Source: Piromyces finnis
Lineage: Eukaryota; Neocallimastigomycota; Neocallimastigomycetes; Neocallimastigales; Neocallimastigaceae
Length of the DNA stretch: 64,000 bases
Direction: 5' to 3'
Assembly: GCA_002104945.1 (NCBI GenBank)
Contig: MCFH01000006.1
Span: 909,001 to 973,000 of the forward strand
Each line of letters starts with the position of its first letter. The first letter of the stretch is position 1. The notes under the pieces are model-generated. The model saw nothing but the letters and a program-made list of their open reading frames with translations. It searched no databases and was not told where the DNA came from. Positions 48,602-61,418 of this stretch are shown here, piece by piece. The position numbers were made by a program, and so were the translations under genes.

Positions 48602-51051
48602 TCATTTAATAAATCTAAAGCCTACACTACTGTCTTTGCTGTAATTATCAGGAATTTTGAATATGTCGTCAGGTATATTTTCAGTTTCAACTTCCAATAA
48701 TTTTGATTGGAATACTGTGGAAGCATATATTGGTATTTCTATATTTTCATATAATTTATCAAAATAAATAAAAAATATGTATTAGTCATTTAATTCATTA
48801 TTAATATGTATTTATGTTGTTATAATAAATTTTGAAGCAGAAAAAAAAAAAAAGGTTACCAAATTTTAATGGAAATCTTTTAGAACCATCCACTTCATTA
48901 TAAATATAATTAATAATATTATAATAGATTTCTCTATCATAGTCTTTGTCATTTGGTTTAATATTAATTTGATCAAATAAAATTAAACATATTGTATCAA
49001 TAATTGGTTTAATATGATAACAGTTTAACGGGAAAGTATTTTCTTTAGTTAACCAAAATTTAGCAACATTTTCTATTAATTTTTTTTCCTCACTTATTTC
49101 CATAACTCTACCAAGGTGAAGACTACCCATATTTTTTGAATCGAAATATTCTTCTTCTGTTATAGGTTCCCTTTTGATAGGTATATTTTTAAAGTTTTTA
49201 GAAGTATTACCATTTGATAAAGAAGCCTTTTTATAATAGTTTTCAGAAATACTTTGAGTCACGTTATATACATTTTTGGGATTTTTATGTTTGGCATTAT
49301 AATCACTAGTATTAGATAAATCATATTTTCCAACAATACTTGTATAAATTTCTTCCAATTTTTTTTGTTGATCCTCTGGTAAATAATTAGCTTTAAGGTA
49401 ACTTGTAAAGAAGGAAGGTAGAAGCTGTCTTATATAAAGAATGTCATCTTTTTCTATAAGATTTCCTTTTTCATCACTACCACAAATAATCATTTGTACA
49501 ATTTTATGACTTATTTCTGAATTAACTTCAGTTATAGAATAGATATTTTCATCAACCATATTTCTAAAATTATTGTTTGATTCAAGTGAATCTAATTGAT
49601 GATTTTCTATTACTGACTCAGAATTAGCATCACTTTCAATGTCACTATCATCATTATCACTATCACTGTCATTTTCACTAACACCATTTGCTTTTATATA
49701 CTCATTGGTAATATTTTTAAGTTTATAATCAGATTCATTTAATAATGTTTTTTTTATTTCATCAGTGATTGTGGTTGTATAATTTCTAGACTTATCAAGA
49801 TCAGTAATGGTTGTTTTAATATGACTCTTATAATCACCAATAGTGTGCTCATTATCCCTTTTTCTTATAAAGAATATTGAATCTTTAAATTTATATATAT
49901 CAGTGCTATATTTTTTATTTCCGTTAATACAAATGGTTCTCTTTTTGCTTTTATTAAAACCAAAACCGCTATTACTTTTCTTTTTAATTTTAAGTTGTGA
50001 ATTATCATTATAAAACTTATACATAGTTTTAACATTCATTCTAGTATTACAATAGGCTTCTTGAATTTTTACTGATGGATTTGGGAAAAGTTCCGTATAA
50101 AGCTTAGCTTTATTATCTAATAGATAGCATGTACTTTTACCATCTTCTCTAAAAAATAATAAAACTGTAAGACTACCTTTCATTAATCTTGGAATACCAC
50201 GAAAATCTACACCTGAAAAACCAAAATCCATTCTAAAGTTATTACCTTTTTTGTAAAAGTGTTCTATATCTTTAATTCCAAGTTTTTCGAGAATGGGTAC
50301 TTTTATATTTTTAAAATATATATATATATATAAATATTCTATAGCAGCATTATAAAATTATATAAACATATAGGTTTTTTCTTTTGCTATATTATTTAGC
50401 CATAATACTTACTTTTACTCTTGAATTTAAGTCTATATTTTATATGAAATTCCGGTAAAATATCATTCCATTTATTAATAATTCCTTCTTTACTTCCAAA
50501 GAAATCAAAATAAGATTTATACTTTTGATAAGATAATTTTTCAACAAGATCAATATCACCTAGCCTATTATCATATTATTACATTAATATATATATTGAT
50601 TTTATAGATTTTTAGTTTAGAGTTTTTTTTTTTTTTTGTATTGTATTGTATTGTATTGTATCAAAAATAATTATTATTTTATTTTATTTTTTGTCATTTA
50701 TTATTTAGTCTCATTTATAAAAACATAAAATCATAAAAATATATATTTCTCTCTTTTTTATTAATTTATTAATTTTAAGTAAATTCAAAAAATTTTTACT
50801 TACATTGTTGCTTCCTCTGAAGGGTTCCAACCATAATTATTTCTTGAAACACAATCACAGCCATTTTTTAAAAGTGCTAAAATGCAATTTCTACGGTCAA
50901 GCATAAGTGCAAGATGAATTGGTGTATTACCATGGTTATCTTTTTCATTGATTTTTTTTTTTATTTCTTCATCTTTTAAAATTTCATTAAGACGTACAAC
51001 ATCATTTTGAAAAATACAACGATGAAGAGGGTATGTTTCTTCTATAGTCAT
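48602..51051 (-). CDS. ANKRD13-like protein (ankyrin plus GPCR-chaperone domain)
   Basis: Four exons: 51051..50804, 50564..50413, 50299..48860 and 48738..48602, 658 aa. The N-terminal ankyrin repeats read YPLHRCIFQNDVVRLNEIL, then NTPIHLALMLDRRNCILALL and RNNYGWNPSEEAT. The linker GDIDLVEKLSYQKYKSYF leads into the ANKRD13/GPCR-chaperone region (ILEKLGIKDIEHFYKKGNNF, RMDFGFSGVDFRGIPRLMKG). A mid-region of 200 or more residues is acidic and Ser/Asn-rich. The family C-terminus (PLKFGN, EIPIYASTVF, IFKIPDNYS) ends abruptly at RFIK. The ubiquitin-interacting motifs that close animal ANKRD13A/B/D are not visible. Animal homologues act in endosomal sorting or receptor chaperoning. A run of 35 T at 48528-48562 (A on the coding strand) lies just past the stop. 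Confidence 0.85.
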
Positions 51052-54000
51052 TTATATTTATCTATATTTATATAAAAATTATAATATAATATATATCATT
51101 TATATGTATATTTTTTATATATTTATTGTTAATATTTACAAAATGCTCAAAATTAATTTTATTGAGAATTATTTATATTTTCTTTAAATGAACTTAATTA
51201 TGAAAATTTATAATTATTGCTATTAATATTATTATTATAAATATATATTAATATAGTTTCAAATACAGTCTTTTTGGTTTATTAAAATTTCTGCTATGTT
51301 TTACTCTTTAAAAATAAAGAATAGTAATAATTTACTATAGTTTTAAATATCTCATTTCTCTATTATTTAAATTTAAATTCAAACATTGGAAACTTACATA
51401 ATTATTTGTTCTATTTATAAATATTTATTATTATATTATTACTTTTTACAATTATGATATGGAAAATTTAAACATAACAAAAATATGAAACCTTTTTTAC
51501 ATGAAATTACTTTATTTTGTTTTGATAAAAAAAAATTATTTTTATTTATTTTTATGTAACCTTTAATTTAATCAAATTTCATTATTATAATATTTTATTA
51601 ATATAAGAAATAAGTACAAAGAGATTATTTAAATTAAAAATATAATAAACTTTATTTATAGTAATTTATAGCATTAATATATTTTTATTAATAAATAAGG
51701 TATCAATAGCATATTATTAAAATAATTACAAAATATATTATTTATTAAATAATAATAAATAAAAAAAACTATTAAAAAAATTCATAATAATAAACTCTAA
51801 AATATATAAAATGTGAAAGTATATATATTTTTGCACTTTAGTAAATTAGATTGAAGCTTCATATAAATAATACTATTTAAATATTAATAGCATAATACTT
51901 ATTTATTTAAATAATAATTAATAATAATTATTAATATAAACAAACAAAATATAAGGATTGTTACATCTTAAATATTTTATAATAGTTAAAAACTTTAAAA
52001 TAAATAATAATGAAATATCAATATATTATATTGATATTTATCATTATTTTTTGCTTTGTTATAGATAAACAAATGATTGATTAATTTTAAAAAACACGAT
52101 TATTGAAATTTATGTATATATTAATATTAGCACAAACACCATATATGAAAATATCAAGAATTTTATTGTAATTTTTTTTTTTCTTTTTTAATTATTAAAT
52201 ATATATAAATAAATAATTTTTATTATTACAGCTTGGGAGAAATAAATTCTATATGATATATAATTTTTAAAATATAATAAATATAAATATAATACAGACA
52301 CAACAAACTAATATTGTATTATATTAAAATGAGGATTTTTGAAATAAATATACATATTTTTCTAAATAGTAAAAAATAAAAAAAAAAATTATTAAAAAAA
52401 TAAAAATAGAATTTAAATTCAAATATCTATAATAATAGCTTAACAGAGCATAACCACCATTACTTGAATAATTAGAATTTTTACATAAATTTTAATTCAA
52501 CCTTAATTATAATAATTATATTATCTACATATAAGGAAATTTATAGATTCAAAATTGGAAATTTTATTAAAAAGAAGAATTGTGTAACACTAATTAGATA
52601 ATTTTTCTAATAATAGAAATTATTAATCTTTTGTGTTACTTAAATATAAATTTAAAAAGTTTAAATACATACTACATCATAATAACCTTTTTCAAAAAAT
52701 AATAAATAAAACAATAAGACATATGAAAATTTGAATTAAAATAATTATCTTATTGTTTTATACATCATTTTAAATTCGAATTTTCATATGTATCTTTTAT
52801 TTCTAAATATTTATATTTTATATAATTAATAATATGAATAATTAAATTTTTTTATAAAAAAAGTACATAAAACTCTTACTATCATTATAATCTATTTAAA
52901 TAATAAATATCATGCTTTTTTTTTTTGCCATCTTATCTATTCTTGAGTATCTGCATGAATTTCTCTCTTAACGTCTTTTTTTATATGAATTGGACATTCA
53001 GATAAGTATAATATAAAGACTCAGAATTTGAAATTTATTAAAAAGAAAAAAATAATCCACATAAGAAATATCTATAAAAAGCAGCAATACTAACACATTA
53101 ATTTAGAAATAATAATGAAAAGTTAATAATAAAAAGGTTATATATTAAAACTAATTTGGAATGTCTTTTTTTCTTACTCTTAGGTCTATTTAGTATTGAT
53201 AATTATGAATTACCTACGACTTTTTAGTCTATGATAAAAATAAAGAATTGAATAAATATTTTATAATTATATAAAGTCTTTGAAAATATTTTATTTGAAT
53301 TAAAAGTTAAAAGTATTTTAACCTATATATAAATATAAAAATTTTACTATGATGTAGGATTACAATAATTTGAAACAAGATGAAAAAATTTTAATATAAA
53401 AATACAATTTAATATTGTTTTATTATGTTAATATATACTTTTTACTTTTTTTTTATACATAAAATATTACAAAAGAATTCACTGATATCATTTATAATAG
53501 TTCTATGAATTATATTTAATTGATCTGTTAATTGTTAATTGAAATAATATTTCTTTACCTATATTTCCATTTTTTTTTTAACTTTCATCACATATACATA
53601 AAAATATATATAAAAATTTAATTTTTAATTTAGGAAAAAAAAAACTAAACATTAAAAGTTTCACAAATAAAAATTAACCAATAAATTAATTATATAATAT
53701 ATAGCTTTTTATATAAATTTGAAATTTGTTTTATTTTTACATAAACTAAATTTAAAAGGAAAATTAGTAATAGTAACATTAATATTCTAAATAACTAAAT
53801 GAAACACAAATTGTAGTACAAATCCAATGTCAATATTTTATAATTTTTTAAAGATTAATATTTACATTTAAAAAATTATTAATCTCTGTTATTATTTATT
53901 ATTAAATATATTTTATTAGTAGATCTTCTTCTTTAAGTTAATAAATAAAAAAATGTTTTAATAATGTTTTTTTTATTTAAATTAACAATTATTCTTTATA

Positions 54001-54851
54001 AAAACATTTTTAATTTAAAACCACATTACAAATTTAAAACTTTAAATTATTTATCAAATGTATATTTCATATTTTTGTTTCATAATAAATTATATAAATC
54101 AATTTTTTTAAATTAATTATATTCATAATATATTTAAAATATATGGTTATATAATAGAAAATAAATAGATATATTATGTTTTTATTAAATTAATTTTAAA
54201 AAATTTCGAATTAAAAGAAAGAAAGAAAACAAAATAATTTTTATTATTTTTTTTATTTCAATTTCATAACTTTTGGCGTTATTAGAATTAATAATATAAA
54301 GAAATTCAATTTAATAAAAGTAGAAAAATAATGATAATTTATAATATAATAGTATATTAATAAAATTAGAATTTATATAATACATATTTAATAGTTATAA
54401 TATTTGCAAAGTAAAAGCTTGTATTCATAATTATTTCATATCAAATTACTATTTTACAAGTAAGCAATTCTTTTTATACAATACTTACCAATTAATAAAA
54501 ATAATATATTAGCATATATGATATCACACAATAGTTATGTTATTAATCAAATAAATAATAAAAAAGTTAGTAAATACTTAAATAAACTTATTTAAATCAA
54601 ATAAAAAAAAAAAGGAGAGGAAAACATTAGTCTAATTTTCAAAATTTAAATTATTTTATTTCATAAAGGATAATTGCTAAAAATCAAATTTATATGAATT
54701 ATATTAAACAATCGTTAATTTTTTATATTTCATATAAACATTAAGTAAATATTGACATTGACGTTTCAAGCATATTTCTAGTATATTTTTTTTAACTGCT
54801 GTAAATACTTAACTCTAATTATTTTAATATTTATGTATAAAGCAAAAAAAA
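51052..54851. other. 3.8-kb gene desert
   Basis: No coding signal on either strand. It contains an imperfect hairpin with GTAACAC ends (about 52575-52638) and interleaved inverted repeats (52708-52791). Otherwise plain AT-rich DNA. Confidence 0.6.
52708..52791. repeat. two interleaved inverted repeats
   Basis: AAAACAATAAGA (52708-52719) pairs perfectly with TCTTATTGTTTT (52748-52759). The 24-bp arm beginning ACATATGAAAATTTGAATTA at 52719 pairs, with one indel and one mismatch, with the arm ending GAATTTTCATATGT at 52791. The arms alternate L1-L2-R1-R2. Confidence 0.85.
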
Positions 54852-56224
54852 ATGGACCCTGGAATTATATCTCTTGTTAATGATGATGAAGATGATGATT
54901 CAAAAATAGAAAATATTTTTTTATTTACAGACAAAGAATTTAATTTATTTCTACATAAGTTAGAATTCATAATGCTAGTTTTTTCAACCACATGTTATTT
55001 CTATTTTGTAATAAGATCGATATCTCGTATACGAAGTACAGGTGATTTAAAATTTTTATTTCTCCTAACAGCAGCTTTTTTTGCATTAATGAATAATTCA
55101 AGTGATATATATTATAGAATTATGACACCGCTTTATGGAGCCTACAATTGCAATAAATTTTTTTTAACATTCTTCAAAATATCAGCATCATTAAATTGGG
55201 TACCAATTTCTTATTACCAAGTCTTAAGACTTTATTATATAACATATAATTATTACAGAAAGATAGTACGAAATATGATTATTATTGTATCATCTTCATT
55301 TAGTTTAATATATTCTGTATGTTATTTTTTAAATTTAAAAGAATTTTATGGAAATAAAGATTCATTTGGAGGATGTGTTGTGAGCAATACTAATAAATAT
55401 GGAAATTATATTGAAGTATCAGATATTATAGACTCGTGTTTTTCTTTAACTATTGTTATTTCCACACTATTTCAATCCATAAAAAATTTAAAACAATACA
55501 AGCTTCGTCATCATAAAATTAAAGCAATTTTAGATGAAAGTATTGGGGTCTTTGTTGTATTGCTTATATCCAAAGTTGTTTTTTATTCATTAATTATGAT
55601 TAATTCTGGAAGACCAGGTGGTGATATATTTTGGGATGGGTTATCTGTTATCGTTTTATTTTGTACCTATCGTCTATTAAATATAACACCGAAATTGAAT
55701 GTAAGTTAAAAAAAGTCAGCATTTGAGTTGCTAATTTATATTTTTTAAACTTAAATAATTTTTATATTTTTCTTCTACTCTTTTATTACTTTTTTTTTTT
55801 TTTTTTTCATTAATTAATCATTCATTACTAATCTAAATTATTGATGTTTTAAAATTATCGTTAATAGGAAAAATTAGAAAATAAGCCAATAAATGAAAAA
55901 TTTAATAAAAGATTTTATAAAGAATTGTCCAAATTGAATAATAATAATAGAAATAATTATAATGAATCATCTTCTACTTCAAACATTAAAGGGTTATATA
56001 ATAGAAATTCAAAAGGTGAATTAAATTTCCCAAGTTTGATGAAAACTAATGGTCGTTATAATATTAAAGATTCAAATAATCCTTATGGATATAATGGTAT
56101 AAATAATAATGCTGAGATTTTTAATAATTTAAGAAAAAATAAGTATTACAATAATATGAATAATTCTAATTTTAATGAAACATCAGCAAATACTACTTCA
56201 AATATAAAAATATATATGAATTAA
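54852..56224 (+). CDS. orphan seven-transmembrane receptor-like protein
   Basis: Exon 1 is 54852..55700 and exon 2 is 55868..56224 (intron 167 nt, phase 0), 401 aa. A short acidic N-terminus (NDDEDDDSK) precedes seven hydrophobic spans: about 36-56, 66-84, 101-127, 138-160, 185-208, 223-248 and 256-275 (the last DGLSVIVLFCTYRLLN). The second exon encodes a cytosolic tail with basic start (KFNKRFYKEL) and then an Asn-rich low-complexity stretch. No DRY or NPxxY motif and no known ligand domain is visible, so it is not a class A receptor. It may belong to a lineage-specific GPCR-like family of zoosporic fungi. It sits alone after 3.8 kb without genes. Confidence 0.78.
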
Positions 56225-57097
56225 AACCACAATATATTTATTAATATATATAATATTATAAAAATTTTTTGGGTAATATAGTAATCCTTAATTATTTAGT
56301 TTCAAATTCATTATATAGAAAACATAATATAAAAATAATACTTTTAATAGATAAATATAATTATATATCATATAAAATGTATAATTAATGTTTATAATAC
56401 CAAAGAAAAAAGTGTAAGAAAAAAGAAAAAAAAAATAAAAAAAAATCTACGACTTTTTTAATATTATTATAAATTAAAATGTTATTTTACTACTTATTTT
56501 CAAATTTTTTATTTCAAAAATGCCCTTTTACTTTTCTAAAAAAAAAAAAAAAAAAAGAAAAAAAAGTAATATAAAAAATATTATATTTAAATATATAGAA
56601 AATTATTTTTATTATTAATAATAAATAGCATAATAATATTATTAAAATTTGAATATAATTGTTACAGTTTATATATCCCAAAGTGTACAAGTGGAATTAA
56701 ATTTTTTTTTATTTTATAACAGTAATAAAAAAAATTTCAACGTCATTACCTGTAAAAACCAAAATACATTGTTGTCCAGTTAGGTGATGTAATTGTAAAT
56801 TCATTAAATCCATTTTGAAAATTAAAATCTAGAACTCTTATATACTCATTGATAGGTAAAATAAATAAATTAAATTAATTGAACTTTTAATAGAATAATA
56901 ATAATATGTTATTTGTTATATTAAAAAAGTTTTAAAATAAGAAGAAAAATAAAAAGGCTGTTAATTAAATCAATATTTCTTTCTTCATTATAATGTTTTA
57001 TTTATAATATTAAATTAATTATTTTATTTTTTAATCTTCTTTTCTTTCTTGTTGTTTTTCCTGTTTCTTTTTTAGTACTCTTTGTTATTCTTGTTCT
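56225..57097. other. spacer with one coding-like segment
   Basis: Mostly AT-rich, with A-runs. On the minus strand 56857-56746 stays open and reads INEYIRVLDFNFQNGFNEF, TITSPNWTTMYFGFY, then AG|GTAATG, which could be a splice donor or simply the end of a fragment. No gene could be built around it. Confidence 0.35.
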
Positions 57098-58300
57098 TCA
57101 TCTTGCTTCTGTTTTTGTTGCTGTCTTTGTTCCTGTTTTTATTCCTGTTTCTTTTGTTGTGCCTTTTCCTTTTTTTATTATAGTTCTTTTTCTTCCTTTT
57201 TTATTAACACTATAATCACTAGTTACTGATGATGAGCTTTCTATTTCTCCATCATTTATTTTCATTTTAACTTCACATGTTCTTTTATATAAGACAATAC
57301 CATATTTAATAAAACTATTATAGCCATTAGCTCTATATTTTTCTTCATAATTTTTATTTTCAATTTGTTTTATAGCATCTTCACATTCCTTCAAAAGACA
57401 GGTTTTGATATAATTATGATCTTCTTTCTCTTCTTCTTCATTATTTATTTCTTCATTGCATTCGTATTTTTTTTTAAAAATCCTAACTTCAATTAAAACA
57501 TATTCTTTTTCTTTTTTTTAATAAAATAGTTTCTAATAGGGAACCCGAAATCATATCTACCATATCCACTATTTTCTTCTGTGGTTAAACCATTAATTTT
57601 AAAAAATAAAAATATTTGCATTAATAATATCTGATAAACATTTTCATATATTTTGAATTCACCGTGCATGTGCATGTGATTCAAGTAATATATAGTTAAT
57701 TTTTTTAAATATTCATTTAAATTTTTATAAACTTTTTCAACGTCATATTCAATAAGGCCTCTAATAAATTTATCTGTTGTTTTATCATTTGAAATTTCTA
57801 ATTTATCTTCTATAATAGGTCGTAATAAATAAATTAAATTTTCTAAAATTTCACCATTTGTAATTTTAACATATTTCTTATTATTTTCAATGATTTGATT
57901 TAACATACTATTTTAATTTGATTTAAACCTTCATCTTTTTTAGTTGATTTGGGCTCATCTAGTGATAATTTACTTGCTTCACCTTTATTTAATAATAATT
58001 TTGTTATTTAATGATCTATACTATTTATATTTTTTTTGTAGTCTTCATCATCTGATAATTTTAAATATCCAAAATACATTAAAAGTAGTAATATTTCATC
58101 TTTATTATATTTATTTTTAAAAACAAATTCGTTTGGTACATTTAATATAATTATATTATCATAGAGTAAGCTTAGGAAATCTTTCGAAAATGGAAATTCG
58201 TAATCTTTAAATTCATTCTCTCCTCTTTTCTTCTCTTCTCAATATTCATTCTTTGCTAAATAAAAATCGGTACTTTGATGTACTGATAGAAAAATTCCAG
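57098..58300 (-). pseudogene. broken AAA-ATPase-like / PD-(D/E)XK nuclease (DUF1703-type) gene
   Basis: Reading downward from 58300, coding-like segments follow the C-terminal half of this family but in different frames. The first is SLFIPGIFLS and FSKDFLSLLYDNIIILNVPN with NKDEILLLLMYFGYLKLSDD. Next come a stop, LLLNKGEASKLSLDEPKST and another stop. MLNQIIENNKKYVKITNGEI then leads to SGYGRYDFGFP. After a frameshift in an A-rich run near 57495-57525 the frame continues VLIEVRIFKKKYE and ECEDAIKQIENKNYEEKY, ending at IKYGIVLYKRTCEVK. A Thr/Lys-rich tail continues to 57098. At least three breaks are seen and no start or AAA part is present, so this is a decaying 3' fragment. The identification rests on YGRYD plus the ECEDA...YGI..Y..C pattern. 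Confidence 0.65.
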
Positions 58301-58449
58301 GTATGAAAAGTGATTAAATTTTAATAAATAAATATTAATAATAATTAAAAATAAAATATTTTTATTTTTATCTATAAGTATCAAAAAAATCATTTTACTC
58401 ATACTATTATATACATAGTTTTTTTTTTAACATTAAAATAATGATATAT

Positions 58450-58471
58450 ACTACTACTACTACTACTACTA
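58450..58471. repeat. (ACT)7 microsatellite
   Basis: Short trinucleotide run between the two broken genes. Confidence 0.85.
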
Positions 58472-58664
58472 TTAAAAATATATTTGTAAGGATTAAGAAT
58501 ATATAAAATATAAAATAATAACATCAAAATTAATATTAAAAATATACATTTTATTTATAATCTTTTATTGCTTTAGATAATATAAAAGAAATAAAATATT
58601 TATAAACCTTTTAAAAAATATCTTTTATAATTTTTACTATATACTAATTATTATAGTTTAAAAT

Positions 58665-59100
58665 TTAGAGTACTCCTTCATTATCAATTATAATATTATT
58701 TTTTTTACAATCAATAAAACAATAATAACAAAAACAACTTAATGTTAAAATACTAATTATTATTGCTATTACTTTTAATTCTTTAATTTCTACATCTATA
58801 ATATCACTTTCAGATCATAAAATTTATCTCTACATTAAAAGAACATTCTTCATTATATAAATAAGAATCATCAAGCATTCGACTATATTGTGTGTAATGT
58901 TTAGGTCTTAGCCCTAATATAAATATACTAGATTTTACATATAACGTATTACAACGTTCAATATTAGCTTTTGCATTATATGTAAAGGTATGATTTACAC
59001 ATTTATTTGAAAAACACTGACTATCTACCTTACGATCAATAAAAACATGAATAGTTTCGTTTTTATTGGAATCAATATATACATTTATAATTATCTGCAT
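58665..59100 (-). pseudogene. fragment of a type I membrane protein, frameshifted
   Basis: From 59100 a 96-codon frame shows a Cys-containing, beta-rich ectodomain (SQCFSNKCVNHTFTYN, ERCNTLYVKSSIFILGL, YNEECSFNVEINF) and stops at 58810. A one-base shift puts the next 48 codons in frame: ESDIIDVEIKELK, then a membrane span VIAIIISILTLSCFCYYCFI, then a short cytosolic tail ending DNEGVL at 58665. There is no GT-AG pair that would join them. No signal peptide precedes the fragment. It is probably a truncated and frameshifted gene; the family is unknown. It lies directly beside the broken DUF1703-type gene. Confidence 0.5.
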
Positions 59101-61418
59101 AAGGAATGAAAATATAATTAAGATTTATGTCATATCTTAAAACTTCAATAAAAGGTTTATATATATATATAAAAATATAAATGTTGTATTTAACTACAAA
59201 AAATATGTAATTTATTTTGGATTAAATAATTCACAAGTACAAAGATTTTAATTTAATTTCTAACCACAAATATCAAAAATCATAATACAGTAATATTAAA
59301 TTTTAATCTAAATAATAAAACGGTATTACAAATTAATTAATAAATCTCTTCACTTTAAATAAAATATTTATTCTAATTTTAAATATAAATATATTAATAC
59401 ATCTAAAACTATTATTCATTTAAAGAAGGAAAAAGTAAGTATAACAGAATGAAATAATGATAGTATTAAAACATTTGATCATTTTGAAAAAAGAAAAATA
59501 ACTTTTATAGAGGTATTTGCTAAATTTAATATTTTTAAAAGATATAGTAAAAAAAATATTAAAAAATAATTTTTAATATTTAACATTATCTTTAAAAATA
59601 ATGTTAAATATATATATAAAAAAAAACTAAAGATATATATCAGAAATAGGTGAATGTAGAAAATATTTATAGCTTAAAAAAATAATTTTCATTACAAATT
59701 ATACAAATTATTTTTTTATATTTGTTTTTTTTTTTTTTATCATTATTTAATTTTGTAGTGTTTACAAATAAATAAAAAAATAAATATAAAAAAAAATTGA
59801 ATAATTTGTGTAATAAAGAAATGAAAAAAAAAAAATTTTTTTAATATTTTAGGAACACTACGAAATTAAAATAAAATTAAAAAATGATAAAAAAAACAAA
59901 GTACAATGGATACATTTTCAATAATTATGATAATTGTATTCTTTTTCACTTTATACATAAAATAGAAATTACAATATACATATACACATACTTTTCTATT
60001 ATTATTAAAAAATATAACTTTTAATTTAATAAGCAAAATAAAACATAAAATTATTCATTATAAATAAATCATGGTATTATAAAACATTTAATTATTTATT
60101 TCAACTTAATAGTATACTCTTAATATTTTCTTATGAAATGCCAATATTAAAAATTTTATTGTTATATATTATTACATTTCTCTTAACTGTTTAAATCTTA
60201 ATTTATTTATAACTTTTTAAATAAAAAAAAAATAAAACATTCTCATATATTATATTTATTTTTACAACTTTTAATTTTTATTTTAAAAAGGTTTGTTTTA
60301 TATGGGCTATAAATATTATAAGTAATACATTCATTATTATTGAATAAGAATAGATTATTAATTTTTCTTAGTATTTATTTAAACTAGAGCTAATAATATA
60401 AATAATATTAAAATTTACATACATATTTTCCAAGAAAATTAATTAAATTTATAAAAATATATCCATTCATATTTAAGATAAAAGGATATTTTTTTTTATT
60501 TATATGAAGAAAAAATAATAATGAACTGAAAGATACCAAACTTTAATTAATAATAAATAAATTTAAAAATAAAAAAGTGAAGTTTTAAAAAATAATTTTG
60601 ATCAATAAAATAAAAAAAACTATCTGATGTTTCAAATGGTGTGTAAATAAAAAAAAAAAAATTTTAACAATTAAATAATTATTAATAATAAGAAATATAG
60701 TAGTATCTATTGAATATGTAAGTAATATTTGATTATATATATAATAATTATTATTATAATACTTTACTAATTTATAAAATAATCATAAAGATGTCAATAT
60801 ATTTATTTGCTTTAATAAAAAAAAAAAAATATTAATAATGTAATATTAAATTTAATAATAATAAGTACTATGATTATTTTCTATTTAATAAACTTTGTAC
60901 ATTAACATGCTAGAAAATCAATAATCTATTATTTCTATTATAATAATTTAATTAACAACATTTAAAGTATTTAAAATATGAAAATTTCTTGGATTTTAAT
61001 AAAATTATTATGCCGTATTTAAGAAATAGAAATATAATTATATAATATATTAATATATTAATAAATAATATTTACATATAACAAAACAAATTAATACAAA
61101 TATTAATAAATTAACTTTTTTTTTTTCTTGACATAATCATTATTAATTTTTATGATTTATTATATTTTAATTTGATATTTCAAATTATAAAAAAAAATAT
61201 ATATATTCTTTAAAATTTAATATTGTATTTTTTACATAACATATATAAATAAATATTTTCACCTACCTTTTTTTCAAATTATCCAAATTCTCAATAAATA
61301 AGTTAAAATATATTTAATTATAAATAATAAAAAAAATATATAATTTATTTTTATTAATTTACAAATTTGAAAAGATAATATAAGAAAAATATATATATTC
61401 ATTAATAATTGTTACAAT
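59101..61418. other. 2.3-kb spacer upstream of the carbohydrate-binding protein gene
   Basis: No gene seen. Uniformly AT-rich with short A/T runs; the promoter of the secreted carbohydrate-binding gene must lie in its right end. Confidence 0.6.

Noticed and set aside
48528-48602. A35 after the ANKRD13-like stop taken as evidence of a retroposed gene copy
   Set aside because: The gene retains three introns in good phase, so it is not a processed copy; a plain homopolymer expansion is simpler.
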